Counted from the stretch's first letter, positions 46,697 to 58,275 are shown. The stretch: DNA of 64,000 nucleotides from Nepenthes gracilis (GCA_033239525.1 BSYO01000015.1:18537713-18601712), one strand, 5' to 3'. Notes: generated by a model from the letters alone, not told the origin. Numbers and translations: made by a program.

Positions 46697-47716
46697 ATGG
46701 ACAATCCATCCGATGGCATCATTGAGTAGGTTGCGGGGGAGGCTGAGGTGACTCGGGCGGATGAAGGAGTGGTGATGATTGCGACGATACACTCTGAGAC
46801 TGCTGAAGTCGAGGAAACTGCCACGACTGTAGAGCCCCCATGGATTGAAATACAAATTTACAGCCCCATGATGATTACGTCGCTAGGGCTCTACGCGCTG
46901 TTGAAGTCGAGACTGGGGCCGCAGAGTAGGTTAAAGCTATTGAGCCCCCAATATTTGGTCTTCATGGAATTGCCCCTACGTTCGAGACCAGGATTGAGAT
47001 TCCTATAGTGCCTACTACTAAGTCACAGGAGTTCGAGACCCCCAAAGAGGAGAGCTCAGCCAACGGCTCTCTCGTCTCTTAGGTATCTTTCTATCCTTAA
47101 CTTTTTAGTTCCTTGCACTTATACTTTAGCGGCTTTATTTTTTCTTTACAGTTTTAAGAGCTAGCCGGGAACCTTGGACGGCTTATTGGTGGTGTCGCCC
47201 AGACTTGCGCCGAGCTGGAATCCGTCAAGGCCGCTGGAGAAGCCTGCAAGTGCCTGAAACTTGAGTTAGCTGAGACCAAGAGCAAAACTTCTGAGGCCGA
47301 GAGCAAGATTGCTTCCCTTGAAGATTCATTGAGGCTTCAGCAAGTTCAGTACAGGATGCTGCGGGACAGGAACCTCCTGCTGGAAGAAGTGTTACAGACT
47401 TTGGTGAGGGTCGTTGACATTGCTCCAGCACTGGAAGGCAAGTACTAGGATGGCATCAACTTGTGCCGCCGGGTGATAAGGATGATGCATCCACAGTTTG
47501 CTACGGCTATGTTTGATCCCCAAAATGCCAACGCCACATGCTCGGAGGACTTATATGGTCTCCCAGGAAGGGTATTTCCTAGCCCTTCTCGACCTAGGCC
47601 ATCAAGTGGACCTCGACCTTTTAAGTAGTCGGGATCTCTAGAGCAAGCAGGGCCTTCTGGACCACAAGGACAGCAACAGAGAACTTCCTCTCATCCAGGA
47701 CTTTCTAAGGGCTGAC
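46697..47716 (+). pseudogene. Antisense extra ORF of Tat-type element 1, C-terminal part
   Basis: The frame goes on as 'MDNPSDGIIE-stop-VAGEAEV' and an acidic region. A possible GT-AG intron lies at 47083-47151 (gtatctttc ... tttctttacag). After it a coiled-coil-like segment follows: 'LAGNLGRLIGGVAQTCAELE', 'LELAETKSKTSEAESKIASL', 'YRMLRDRNLLLEEVL'. The end reads 'FDPQNANATCSEDLYGLPGR' and a Pro/Gln-rich tail, matched by 'LDPRNVNALTAGDLYGITGR' in the second copy (60409-60470). Stops break it, so the full protein is not encoded. Confidence 0.65.
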
Positions 47717-47959
47717 TGCAAATTTGTCGAGTCGTAGAGTTTTTTCTTTTCTTTTTCTTTTTACATACACATTGTGTATACTGTAAACTCAAAGTGTGAA
47801 TGAAATTTACTTTTCTTATGCAATTCTTCTCATAGGTTGTTTTATGTGTGCGTGGTTCTTTTATGACATGCTATTAAAGAAACTTGGTCTTTCATTAGCT
47901 TAATGTCTGAACCTTTCGATCGTCTTAGGTTGAAGATGCTATATCTAGGATCGTTGCAT

Positions 47960-48160
47960 ACTTGCTGTTTTAAGCCCCGTAAATTTTAAGTCCAATTTCT
48001 AGAGTTGCTTGGCATCATGGCCAAATTTTAAGTTTGACCTCTTGAGTCACTCGAATATAACCGAGTTTTAAGTACGACCTCCTGGACCGCTTAGACATAG
48101 CCAAGTTTTAAGTTTGACCTCTTGGGCTGCTCAGATATGGCCAAATTTTAGAGCAAATGA
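47960..48160. repeat. Minisatellite of about 43-48 bases, Tat-type element 1
   Basis: Four imperfect units around 'aagtttgacctcttgggctg' plus 'ctcagatatggccaaatttt'. The same core (gacctcttgggccgctcgg) builds the array at 60775-60975 in element 2, also just beyond the 3' end of the antisense ORF. Tandem arrays in 3' untranslated regions are known for Tat-lineage elements. Confidence 0.75.
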
Positions 48161-48234
48161 AAAGGTTGCTTTCACTTAACTTAGGGGCAGCCTAGGCCTT
48201 GTGAGTTAATGAGGTGGCATGCAAACATTCAATG

Positions 48235-48549
48235 AAGTGCAAGACAGAAAATAAGGAAAAAGGAATTTGTTTGGTATAAAGTGAATGCTTATATAGAGAG
48301 AGAAAGAGGAAAGAGAAAAAGCTTGAGAGCTATCTGTTACTCCCCTGTAATCTAGTCCTCTCTTGTAACTAAACACAATAGTGAAGCAAGTTCTCGGATA
48401 AAAGTCCCATAGTTTTTCCTTCTCATTTAAGAGAAGGTTTTCTATGTAAAAACTCCGCGTGTCATACTCTCTTTTTTCCTTCGGCATACCTTGTGTTTGG
48501 TGTTGCTATCGGATCCTCGTTTCAATCAGAGTAAGGATCCGAGAATGCA
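48235..48549 (+). repeat. LTR fragment (U3 end, R, U5), plus strand
   Basis: It has a TATA box cttatatagag (48288-48298), then a GA-rich start and 'ctcttgtaactaaacacaat', ending near GAGAATGCA at 48549. Its R/U5 is inverted relative to 44157-44397. No primer binding site follows; the tail end of the host gene does. Confidence 0.6.
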
Positions 48550-48796
48550 ATAAAAATAAATATGATCTATGTGACAAGAAATTTATATTCACAAATTGAT
48601 TCTAAAATAAAATTGAGAATAAATTAGAAAAGAAAAGTTAAATTACTACTCCCAATACTTAGTACCCCGTCCAGCCTACCCCGAAAAAAAAAAAAGAAAA
48701 AGAAAACATAAGAAAAGACAATAAGAAGGTTGATCTAACGTAAATTTGTTTTATAACAGTTTTCAGCCTCTTGAAGGTACACGGGAATTACCATGG

Positions 48797-49947
48797 CTAC
48801 AAGCTGGCAGCAAGAAATGAAGACGATTCTTGCTGCTTTAGGCTGTCTGCAACATGTGCAACCACTCCAGCGCCAGCATTGTGAAGCCATTCATTTTTCA
48901 CCTGTATATGAAACACAAGGAATACATTCACTAGAACCCGCAAACAAGAAGATGACTGATAAACAGATAAAAATCTGAATAAAAAAAAATATTTGAACAG
49001 AAATGTTAACGAGCCTAGCAGGAAGGAACATTACATGTATGTTGTTGTGTGCAAAGAAGGGCCACACTGCCGAGTGGAAACTGACATCAACTTTCTTCCA
49101 TCCCAAATGCTGTAAGCCGCGTATCATTTCCTCTGTTGACAAACTGAAACTTAAATGCTCTCCCTTGTTGGAGATATATATATATATATATATATAAGAG
49201 AGAGAGAGAGAGAGAGAGTTTTCTCGACAATTAATCAGCCCAACCAGTCCTTTCTACCTTCCACAATCTCATGATATTCAGCCGTGTTATGAATGCTCGG
49301 TGCAGTCTGGGCAACTTCCTTTGCTTTGGCTGGTTCAGGAGGAAAATGCGAACCCTCAGAATATACTGGAGGGCAATAATCCACATCCACAACATGCTTG
49401 TAACCATCCAAAGATCCTTGAGGGGGCTGAAAGGAAACATCGTAATGGTGATGATTAAAAGATAACAACATATAGAATATGCATAAAAATGTTAATGGCC
49501 ACTGCAGTCCATAACAAAAGAATTAATATAGCATGATTCCAGGAAAGAACAGGAGTTCAATGAAACTTAAATGATAGAACGTGACAGCTACATGGCCTTG
49601 GCAAGATGGAGGGGTTAGCATATCCTCACATAACAGCCAAAAAGCACACACACACACTTGTAACAACCCTGAAGGGACTTTCACTATACTCAATCTTCAC
49701 TTTATGCCCCCCTCCAAAAAAACACACACAAACATGCATGTGCACATTGTATGTATGTAACGAATACAGAAATGCATGCCTTTATGCCTTCAGGGAATAG
49801 ATATTCCTCTGTTTGGTTACAAATTTAATTAGGAATAAATACTCCCGGGGAATATTTATTCCCACATTTGTAGGAATATCTATTCCCACCTTTCATATGG
49901 GAGTAGATATTCCAACAAATGTGGGAATAACTATTCCCATATCTCAC

Positions 49948-49990
<43 letters not shown>

Positions 49991-52900
49991 TATAATAATA
50001 ATAATTGTAATTATAATTATTTATAATAATAATAATTATTATTATTATTATTGTATTTTGTAATTATTATTATTATTATATTTTATAATAATAATAATAA
50101 CTATTATCATTATTATGTGTTATTATTATTATTATTATTATTATTTGTAATTATTGTTATTATTATATTTTGTAATTATTATTATTATTATGTTTTGTAA
50201 TTATTATTATTATTTTATTTACGTTTAATAATATCCGGGGGTCCGGTGAAACACAAGTGTTTTGGAGTATTATTATTATTATATTTCGGGGTGTTGAGAA
50301 GGAGAATAATTAAAACCTGATTTTTCGTGTTTGTAATTATTATTATTCTTGTTGCTTTGGATCCGGGGGTCTCTTGAATGAGGTAAGAAAAACCACGAAT
50401 GCTGAAGAAAAAACCACGAGGCATGTGAAAATGCTTGATATGATTCGAAGTCTTACAAAGTACAAGTTTTATAATTCTTTTTCCTTGTCTATTGTTTGTG
50501 TTTCTCTCCTTTGAAAGCTCTCTCGTTAGAAAGCTTTGTCACCTTTGTTCTTTCTTGTTATGAAGAGAGGAAAAAGGGGCCAAGGCATTTTCCTCTTCTT
50601 GTTTGTTCTCCTAGAAAAGAGGAAAAAAGAGGTTCAAGAGTCCTGAGGCCAGAGCCTCTGCTAGTTATTTATAAGAGAAATTGTGCCGTTGGGGAGAGGA
50701 CGCATGGCAGCTGGCGTGTGGCCGAGAGACTGTCCACTGTCCTATTGGTCACACCAAGCGAATGAGAGAGCCGTCCACCTGCCCTGCTATCCACGTTAGG
50801 AATGATGGCGTGTGTAGGGAAGCATGCTGCTGGCGCCGCTGGTAGGGCCCGAGTATGTTAAGTACGTAGGCTCTAGGCGTCAGTCCTGATTTGACTAGGT
50901 GTGCTTTGTGGAGGCGGCGTCTTGCAGTGGCCGCAGGTTCCTTGAAAATCGGTGAAGTTGCTTAGTTGGCACTTTCGGCCACGTATGAGTTGGTCCTCGT
51001 CCTTGTGTGGCATGACTTATCCCTTTGTGAGTTCGCGGACCAGTTTGAGAGAGGTAGCTCTCAGGTGTCAACTGCCTTTTGGAAGGACTTAAAGGATCTT
51101 TGATTCCGTTGTGAAGGGTCCTCGGGCATTTTCTTGACTTCTTAGACTAATCTGGGACCTGATGGTACTTCTGATGTTCTCGAGCTTCTTCTCCTGGTCC
51201 TTGTACCTGAGGGCTAGGGTTCTCAGACGTTTCTCTGGCATCTTGGATGTCGTCAGCTGTTTGTGATGTCCTCGACCCCTATTAGTCAAAGGGACCTCTC
51301 GGACCTTTGCCGTAACTTTGTCTTTTGGGACGATAGCCCGTGTTCTCGGGCTTGTTAGGCTAGTCTAGCGTAAGGAGCTAGCCTGAGTTTTGGACCTCTT
51401 GGGCCGTCCAATCCTCTTGGTCCGTGGACATATCTCTGGGCTTTTTACTTGGACCATTTCTTTAGGCCGCGTTTTATAGGCCCCTATATTGGGACCCAAT
51501 ATTATTATTATTATTATCACTATTCTCATCTTATTCCTCATACTATTCTATAAACCAAACAAAAGAATATTAATTCTCACATTATTCTATTCTAATAACC
51601 AAATATGGGAATAACAATTTCAACTATAATCTCATTCTATTTTATTCCCTGAAATAACTATTCTATTTCCACCTTATTCCATTCCAACAACCAAATGTAC
51701 CGTCAGAGAATTAGACTAATATGACAGGGTTCAAAAACTTTCCAAAGCATGTCACTCGTGCAAGTAGTCCCAACGATAATTAAGTTTCAAAAGCTTGAAT
51801 CCAACAGATTACATAGATCAATACTCAAATGTGCATGATTATTCTTTAGTAATTTATTCATCCAATAAATGATTAATCAGATGTTAGAGTACCAGCAATG
51901 CAGCTAAAAGGCAAGAATATCAAATCACCTTAGGACGTTCATGCTCCCGCCTTATGGAGGACGTACGCCACCCAACCATATCTAGATGATGTTAAGGAAT
52001 CTCCATTCTCCGAGAAAATAACCATAAATAGCATGCTTCAAGTAAATTTGTTTTGCACAGGATACGATCATAAGATACATTTGCATATAGCATGCGACAT
52101 TTGAATGCACTTAAGGCAGATCTGCCAGATAGACAAACGTAAGAACTAGAATGGTTTTGCGGTTTAAAGACAACCTTTTGACTTACATAAACTTTCCATC
52201 TTCACAATCTGTCGTCATCCTTAAAAGAAGAGGTGGTCTGTTGGGTTTACCATCAGTGAGGAAGAGCTGACTTCCAGTCCGACCAACCAGAAGTGGGGCT
52301 ATTGGAGGAGCAAGTTTCTCCAAGATAGGAATTCCCAAGAGCAATGGTAGCTGAAGGGAAATCAAAAGGCAATCAGGCTTCAGGAAATACGAGCATTGAA
52401 AGGCAGTTCAAAGTGCTAATACATATTCAAATTTATTCTTCCCTAGTTTTACTTAAAAGTGCATCTCTCTTCCAAAGTAGCCCATTTACCTCATTTTTAA
52501 ATTTTTCAATAGAATTATAGTTTATTTGTATGCAAAATTATATCCTCTTTGTAATTATCTTAGGTCAAGAAATCTTGCACCCACTCCTAACCGCATGTCA
52601 ACCATAGCATATGAATTCTGGGATTCCAGACATGTAGACAAGAAATTATTAGTTTAGATGATCTATTAACTATATTATTATGTTTTCTTGTCAGTAAAAT
52701 GTAAAATTCACAAGAAATAGCTCAAGGTCCCTAAATGATCCTGAAACCATTATCATAAAACCTTATGAAAGTAAATTCCAATAGTTTTCCTGGATGCTAT
52801 GAAAGATAGAGCATATGTAAAATCAGGCAGACTGCAATTATTTGAAAGTATATTAAATCTAATACTACGTACCTGCTTTCTTCCTCTAACCCCAAGATGT

Positions 52901-54498
52901 GGTGTGGCCAAGGTAATAAAATTGACTGGTTCTAGTCCAGCAATCAAATCATGCTTTCGAATGGAGCTTGCTTTTGAACTATCATCTGGCTCACGATTGC
53001 TTAAGTTATTTGGTGAATAAAGGATGGCAATAGCATGCCTTGCAAACAAGCCACCAAGGGAATGAGCTAAAAAGGAAATCTTCTTTAGACTCTCTGCTCT
53101 CTGTACGACTTCAATAACCTGCTGAGCCAAAATTCTGTCAGTTCTTACTGAAGGAGATCTCACATACTTAGAATAAGGATCAACAAGATCAGTCAGAAAA
53201 TTATCGAACACATATGTCAGTGCTATATATAATATAATATCAACACTCACTTCCTCTGCCAATCGTCTCCCAGCTCCATCAATACCAGAAAAGGTTTTAG
53301 TGTAAGTATTAGATGAACTCGCTGCAGACATGAAAATAATGAGAAGTTTTCAGCACACTAACAAGAAAGTACAGGTCAAAACGCCATAGAGAAAACAACA
53401 TTGATGAAAGAATGACAGTTTTCATGATAAAATAATAAATATTCCTAAACAAATCAGGCAAGATGTCTATCTGGAAAATAGCATATTTTCAGTTAAATAA
53501 AATCAGAATTCTTATTTCTGCTGCTGAGCTGATTCTCATTAGGAAACCTAACCTAAACTTACAGGCATATTTCCTGGTGCTGCAATTACAGCTACGTAAG
53601 GAAATAGAAATGATTAGTTGTTTGCCACAAGCTTTAGTGTATTGTGGACCCTAATAGCTTTGCTGATTTGCAGTTAATGTCAGATTGGTAAAGAAGAGGA
53701 GGCATGCAAGATGCTCAAACATTGATGCTACATACACATACAAGGCTCAAGTCAATGCAATGGTCAGGAAGAGGATGTCACAGTTATGCTGCACTATGGA
53801 ATCTAAAACCTGAAAAGCTACTCAAAGAGATACCATAAATGAAGAAGTTTCTTCCTAGACGCTTCTTCAGCTCTGCTTCAAAGTACGTCCAGTCACTTGG
53901 GCTGCACTAATCAGAAAAAAAAATAGTATCATAATCACTTTGAATAAAATGGCTGAACTGCATGTTACCTTTAAAAACCAACTTTTGTGCTCACGAAATT
54001 TTTTTATGCCAAGTAAACAACAGAAACATTTAGCAGCAAAATTTTGAAGGACATATTGACTGAATTACTAGATTGGTTTTGTCAAAGGGGGGGAATCTTT
54101 AAATAGTAAGCATGTTCTCACATATGCAGCCAAGTATTGCCAAAAAAGAAATCATGAAGAAGACAAAGAAGTTGATTAAAAAAATACTAAACAAACTAAT
54201 TTCCCACAAAAACTGTCACTAAATGACATATCTATCACATTCCAAAAATCCCAAACATTCAAAACAAAAAGAACTATGCAGTTGACCCTACAATTTTGAT
54301 CAATATAAACATATAAATGATATGATGGGTTTGGAGCAGACCAATATGTCACATATCCATGAATAAAATCCTCAAATGCCAAAACGCAATTCTAAAGGCT
54401 AGTGTACAATGCTCAGAACAATTAAAAAAGAAAGCAGGCAGACAACCTTTGGAAGCGAAAAGTGAAATCACCAAGGAAGCAGGAAGAAATGCAATAAT

Positions 54499-54535
<37 letters not shown>

Positions 54536-56612
54536 CAGTTAATATGTACTTAAGCTACTTCGTTAAATAACACTAATTAAAGTCTCTTATCGAATAGCAG
54601 CTGATGCTATTAAGCAATAAATCCTGCAAGTCAAGCAGGGAGAATTGCAACGTATATAAAATATAACATTGTGCAATTTTCCATAAAGAGATTCATGAGG
54701 AAATGCTCTTCACACCCTGCAAAAAGATGGACCATCAGAGCTGTACAGAAGATAAGATAGGATCATCCATGCTAACCTTAATGAAAAGTGAAAGAAGCAA
54801 ACAATTAGATTCTGATTCTCAGGATTTTTCTCCACTTCTGCACCTTCAAATTTCATTCTCACAAAAGTTATTGGTTATCCATGTTTCAGTTGCAACCTAA
54901 AGTGATTTGGAGGCTAGAACCACAATTACCTAGCTAAGATGCCATGAACAAGTACAAGAAGGTGATCAGGGCCACTTTCTCCATTCACAATGCACCTAGA
55001 TGATGCAAAATCGCCAAGACTAGTACGCATGGCACGAGCCTTGGATTCTTGATATTTGAAGTTGTTATTTATTCCTGCAAAAGTTAGATAAAGAATCAAG
55101 GCAGTTGTTTCTTTGCTGAAATAATTGCAAAGGAGCCAGATATCTAGCCAATCACAGGCAGACAATTTTAATTCAAACGAAGATATTAAAAAAAAGGTAA
55201 AGACAGCACATAATTTTTGCAGTATGAAGCAGAAAAGGTGAGTCATTTAATTTACACCCGGTGTCTTACCAAATTTTTGCAGTATGAAGCAGAAAAGGTA
55301 AGTCATTTAATTTAGACCCAGTGTCTACACGAAAGTGCCATGGGGATTCACCAACAGAAGGTGATGGTCCTTGTGGAATGGGTAACACTTCACAACTTCT
55401 ACCGTGTATTCAAACTCATATATATTTGATCCTCCTGCCAAGTTTCAAGCTTTATTATTGCGCTTAATTTAATATCAGAGGTTCACACCTCACAGTTCTT
55501 TCAGGAAATCCTACACATGCTTCAATATTCTCCATTATTTAATCAGGCAATTTATGCTCAACGGTTTTAGCTGTTTAATTTGCAGGTCATTTTGTGTCTG
55601 AGGCACATCAGGTCAGGCAAGATCTTTGTTGTTGTCTTTCTTATCCACAGTTCTTCCAGCCCCGCACCATAAGCTGGACAGATTCAGCAACAGACCCAAG
55701 GCACGATCTTTTATCCCACGCTACGACCATTTGTCATAAAGAGTATCCATACTCTCTGCAAACAGTTTCAATTCAACCTTAAATTATTACTTCAAGTTCT
55801 GCAAAATGCATAGGGACCTAGATGCTTAAATAGCACAAATAAGAAACAAGGCTTATGACCAACATACAAGGTGGGCATATGTCCATGTATTTCTTGATAA
55901 ATCTGCGGAATATATTTCTGCAAAAAATTTCTTTATTTTTGAATTGTTTTGATACCCACAATTCTCTCCACTAAAAGAAATACAAAAACAACGATAACCT
56001 TTCCAAACCAAATTAGAGGGCTCACACAACCCCACTAACCACAGTTGTTCCCTCAATTTGTCTTCAAAGAAGCTCACTTTGCAGATACATCACCATTGGA
56101 GACCACGTTCCATGGTTACAACAACTTGTTCTCCCATGAAGAACAAAGCAACAGCAATTAAAATGTCATAACAGCTAATTGCAAACGTATCTCCGGGTTT
56201 CGCTCTAAAAATCAGCACGTGTTCACTATTTTATCGTCACTCGTAACTTGCTCAGAGTTATCTCAAGTTGGACATATTCAGAGAGACGCAACCTAGTCAA
56301 ATTACTACATAATGGAAACAGTTACGAACAATCTAGCTATTCAGGAGAGAGAAGGAGGAGATCTTATTTAAAATCGACAATTAAAATTCCATAAGAAACT
56401 TTTAGAAGTAAGAAATTCTACTACAAATTGATAAAGCACAAATTACCGGAAATTTTACAAGAATAGGACGAACAATAATGGGAAGACGAAGAGGAAGCCG
56501 CAGCTGATGAGAGCAAAGCAAAAGAAGTTCTGAAATCGAAAACTGGACAGTAGTCCTTGCAGCTGGTGCTACGACGCCTGTATACTAAAAGCACTGATGT
56601 GCAAGATGCCAT
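48797..56612 (-). CDS. Putative serine esterase, alpha/beta-hydrolase, DUF676 family
   Basis: Eleven exons on the minus strand, in order: 56612-56447, 55074-54930, 53901-53834, 53321-53251, 53118-52873, 52350-52187, 52121-52066, 51981-51929, 49426-49258, 49132-49035, 48901-48797. All introns are GT-AG and all phases fit, giving 446 codons and no stop. Residues 1-56 are Ser-rich with several Arg/Lys, possibly a plastid transit peptide. The hydrolase core follows: HLLVLVHGILAS (93-104, oxyanion region), the FSGIDGAGRRLAEE segment (exon 4), the nucleophile in FLAHSLGGLFAR (Ser170), and THPHLG-like 'LATPHLGVRG'. Candidate Asp305 lies in YANVSYDHMVGW and candidate His408 in WPFFAHNNIH. Plants have several such proteins (PF05057, for example At4g25770 and At5g51180); the substrate is unknown, probably a lipid or other ester. 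Splicing is hand-derived. This is the only gene in the window that looks functional. Confidence 0.92.
49172..49218. repeat. (TA)n(GA)n microsatellite in intron 9
   Basis: About 12 TA units then 10 GA units, within the 125-base intron between exons 9 and 10. The repeat fills over a third of that intron. Confidence 0.9.
49945..50215. repeat. (ATT)n microsatellite, interrupted
   Basis: Long runs of tta/att with 'tgtaattatt' and 'ataataat' breaks. Shorter ATT runs flank the LTR at 50260-50350 and 51500-51520, suggesting that the LTR entered the repeat. Confidence 0.9.
50350..51501 (-). mobile_element. Probable solo LTR, Tat-type family, in intron 8
   Basis: On the minus strand it starts near TATTGGGTCCCAATA (51501; the relative at 58263 begins TGTTGGGTTCC). 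It has a TATA box cttataaataa at 50675-50665 and ends near GATCCAAAGCAACA (50350). There is no internal sequence. It lies in the same orientation as the gene, inside the 2502-base intron 8. The exact ends are uncertain because the flanks are ATT repeats. Inner ORFs (50496, 51089) are chance. Confidence 0.65.
54500..54533. repeat. (TA)n microsatellite in intron 2
   Basis: About 17 TA units within intron 2 (53902-54929). Confidence 0.9.
55211..55328 (+). repeat. 60-base tandem duplication in intron 1
   Basis: 'aatttttgcagtatgaagca' occurs at 55212 and 55272, with about 55 bases alike in each copy. On the plus strand each copy has a splice-like frame, tttttgcag then 15 bases then gtgagt or gtaagt, antisense to the gene. 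Confidence 0.9.
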
Positions 56613-56769
56613 GTACTTTAAGGCAATTACCCAAAAATAAAATATGAACAGATGGAGCTCGAGAATTTTCCAACGGCGGAAGAGAGAGAGATGTTCAGGA
56701 AAGCGATGTCAGCATCTTCCCTACAACCGTTGGTAATCGGACCAAGAGGCCCATGCCTTTGCCACAAAT

Positions 56770-57067
56770 GGGGGATCCTGCTTCTCCCTAAGGAGAGAAG
56801 CAGGATTTGCTTTTTCATCTTTTATTATTAAATAAAAATTCAACAATAAAAATTTAAAAAATGAAAATATATTATATATAATTATTTTTTAAAAATAATA
56901 TTAATATTTAATAAATATTAAATTAAATATTATAAATATTTTAATAAAAATATTTATTTAAATATTATTATATAAATTTTAAATTTTTACCGTTGGATTA
57001 AAAATAATCCAACGGTGAAAATAAGAAAAGCAAATCCTGCTTCTCCTTAGGGAGAAGCAGGATCCCC
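56770..57067. mobile_element. Fold-back MITE upstream of the DUF676 gene
   Basis: About 298 bases with terminal inverted repeats of about 42 bases (GGGGATCCTGCTTCTCC... and its complement), each itself palindromic around CTAAGG. The centre is very AT-rich, and an inner palindrome (ccgttggatt/aatccaacgg) lies at 56990-57017. The flanks carry a direct repeat GCCTTTGCCACA at 56755-56766 and 57074-57085, not directly abutting the ends. No transposase is encoded. It starts about 160 bases upstream of the gene's ATG. Confidence 0.8.
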
Positions 57068-57482
57068 TAATCCGCCTTTGCCACACTCTGGATTAATTTC
57101 AGATGAAAATAACGAAATTAAATCCATTTTTTTTAAAAAAAAATTTGTTAGTTTCTTTTATAATTCTCTTTTTAAATTTTATCTTGATAAATTAATTTTA
57201 TTTAAAAAATCATATGACAATTTTAAGTAATTTTAAAATCATGAAATTATAGATAAGAAAGAATTTTAGAATACTTTCGTATTAAAATAACATTTTAAAA
57301 ATATATCTAAAAGCACAAAACAACAAAAATAAAAAGGGGTTGAAGCTGATGAGTTCCCCAAGACATGATGACACTGAACTATCTATCCCTCACGAGAAAA
57401 AATAAAATTAAATTAAAATATGCCCAAATCAAACAAATTTGGAGATGCTTGTTCTCAACCTCAATCCAATTCCTTTGGAACT
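57068..57482. other. AT-rich stretch without recognised feature
   Basis: Apart from the GCCTTTGCCACA repeat at 57074, no gene, RNA or repeat was recognised between the MITE and the LTR of Tat-type element 2. Confidence 0.4.
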
Positions 57483-58263
57483 TGTTGAGTCTCCCCGATC
57501 CTTGCGTCTGGTGATGTGTGATGTGTGAAGTGGACAAAAGCTCCTCTAGAAAAGTAAGTTTTGGACGAGTGGGAGTCGTGAAAGAGAGAGAGAGAGAGAA
57601 AACACTCATAAAATGAGGAAAAACACGAGGCTTCAAAAAGATTTTCACTATCGATCATTTGTTGTGTACAAAATACCAAGTTAGAAATACTTTCTTTTCC
57701 TTCTTTTGAGCTTTTTTTTTTTTTTGCTGAACAGCGCAGTCCCTTTCTTTTTTCCGAGAAGAGATCCCTCCTTTGTGTGCTCTATATTTATAAGGGTGGA
57801 TGTATTAAATGTCCACACTGAGCCTTTGGGAGGCCGGCCACCTACTCCACCGACACGGCCATATGCACACAAGCACGCTAAGCGTGTTCGGCCAGTTAGA
57901 AAGCGAATCGCTGCTATTGGCCATCTTTGTGTCGAAATGTCGATGTATTTGACAATGCATGCTCAGGGATTATTGTTAGTTTTATAGATTGAATCCTTGT
58001 ATTTGAAGTGGTGAGTTGGCATTCTCGGATACCGAGAAAGTCCTTCCTTCTAATTATTTTGGCGTTTGGTGATCATGACAATCGATCACGTGTGTTCTCG
58101 GGCCACAAGTTCTCGGTCATCATGTTGCCTCGGCTGAATTCTCGCGAAATGTCCTCGGGCATTTCGCGTCGCATGAGTCTCGGACATCTTAACTGGGGCT
58201 TCTCGGGTCAAGCACTGTTCCTTTTCGGTACCCTTTTAGGGTCCAGGATAATGGAACCCAACA
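57483..58263 (-). repeat. 3' LTR of Tat-type element 2 (minus strand)
   Basis: On the minus strand it starts TGTTGGGTTCCAT (58263), directly after the purine tract, and ends GAGACTCAACA (57483), so the ends are TGTTG/CAACA. A TATA box (cttataaa) lies at 57794-57787. It is 781 bp. The flank beyond it is GAACT; the other end of the element is outside the window, so the duplication cannot be tested here. ORFs at 57379-58340 are chance. Confidence 0.75.
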
Positions 58264-58275
58264 CTAGCCCCCATG
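58264..58275 (-). other. Polypurine tract of Tat-type element 2
   Basis: On the minus strand, catgggggctag precedes the LTR start. It is identical to 44860-44871. Confidence 0.75.

Larger units (their letters stand above)
49800..51715. mobile_element. Possible MITE with inverted arms in intron 8
   Basis: The left arm (about 49803-49945: 'ctgtttggttacaaattt', then repeated 'gggaatatttattccc'-like text) is roughly the reverse complement of the right arm (about 51514-51705: 'ttattccattccaacaacca', 'tgggaataac'). Between them lie the ATT microsatellite and a Tat-type LTR. The arms resemble non-autonomous DNA transposons whose ends read TTTGGTTG..GGAAT. No clear target duplication was found. Confidence 0.45.
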
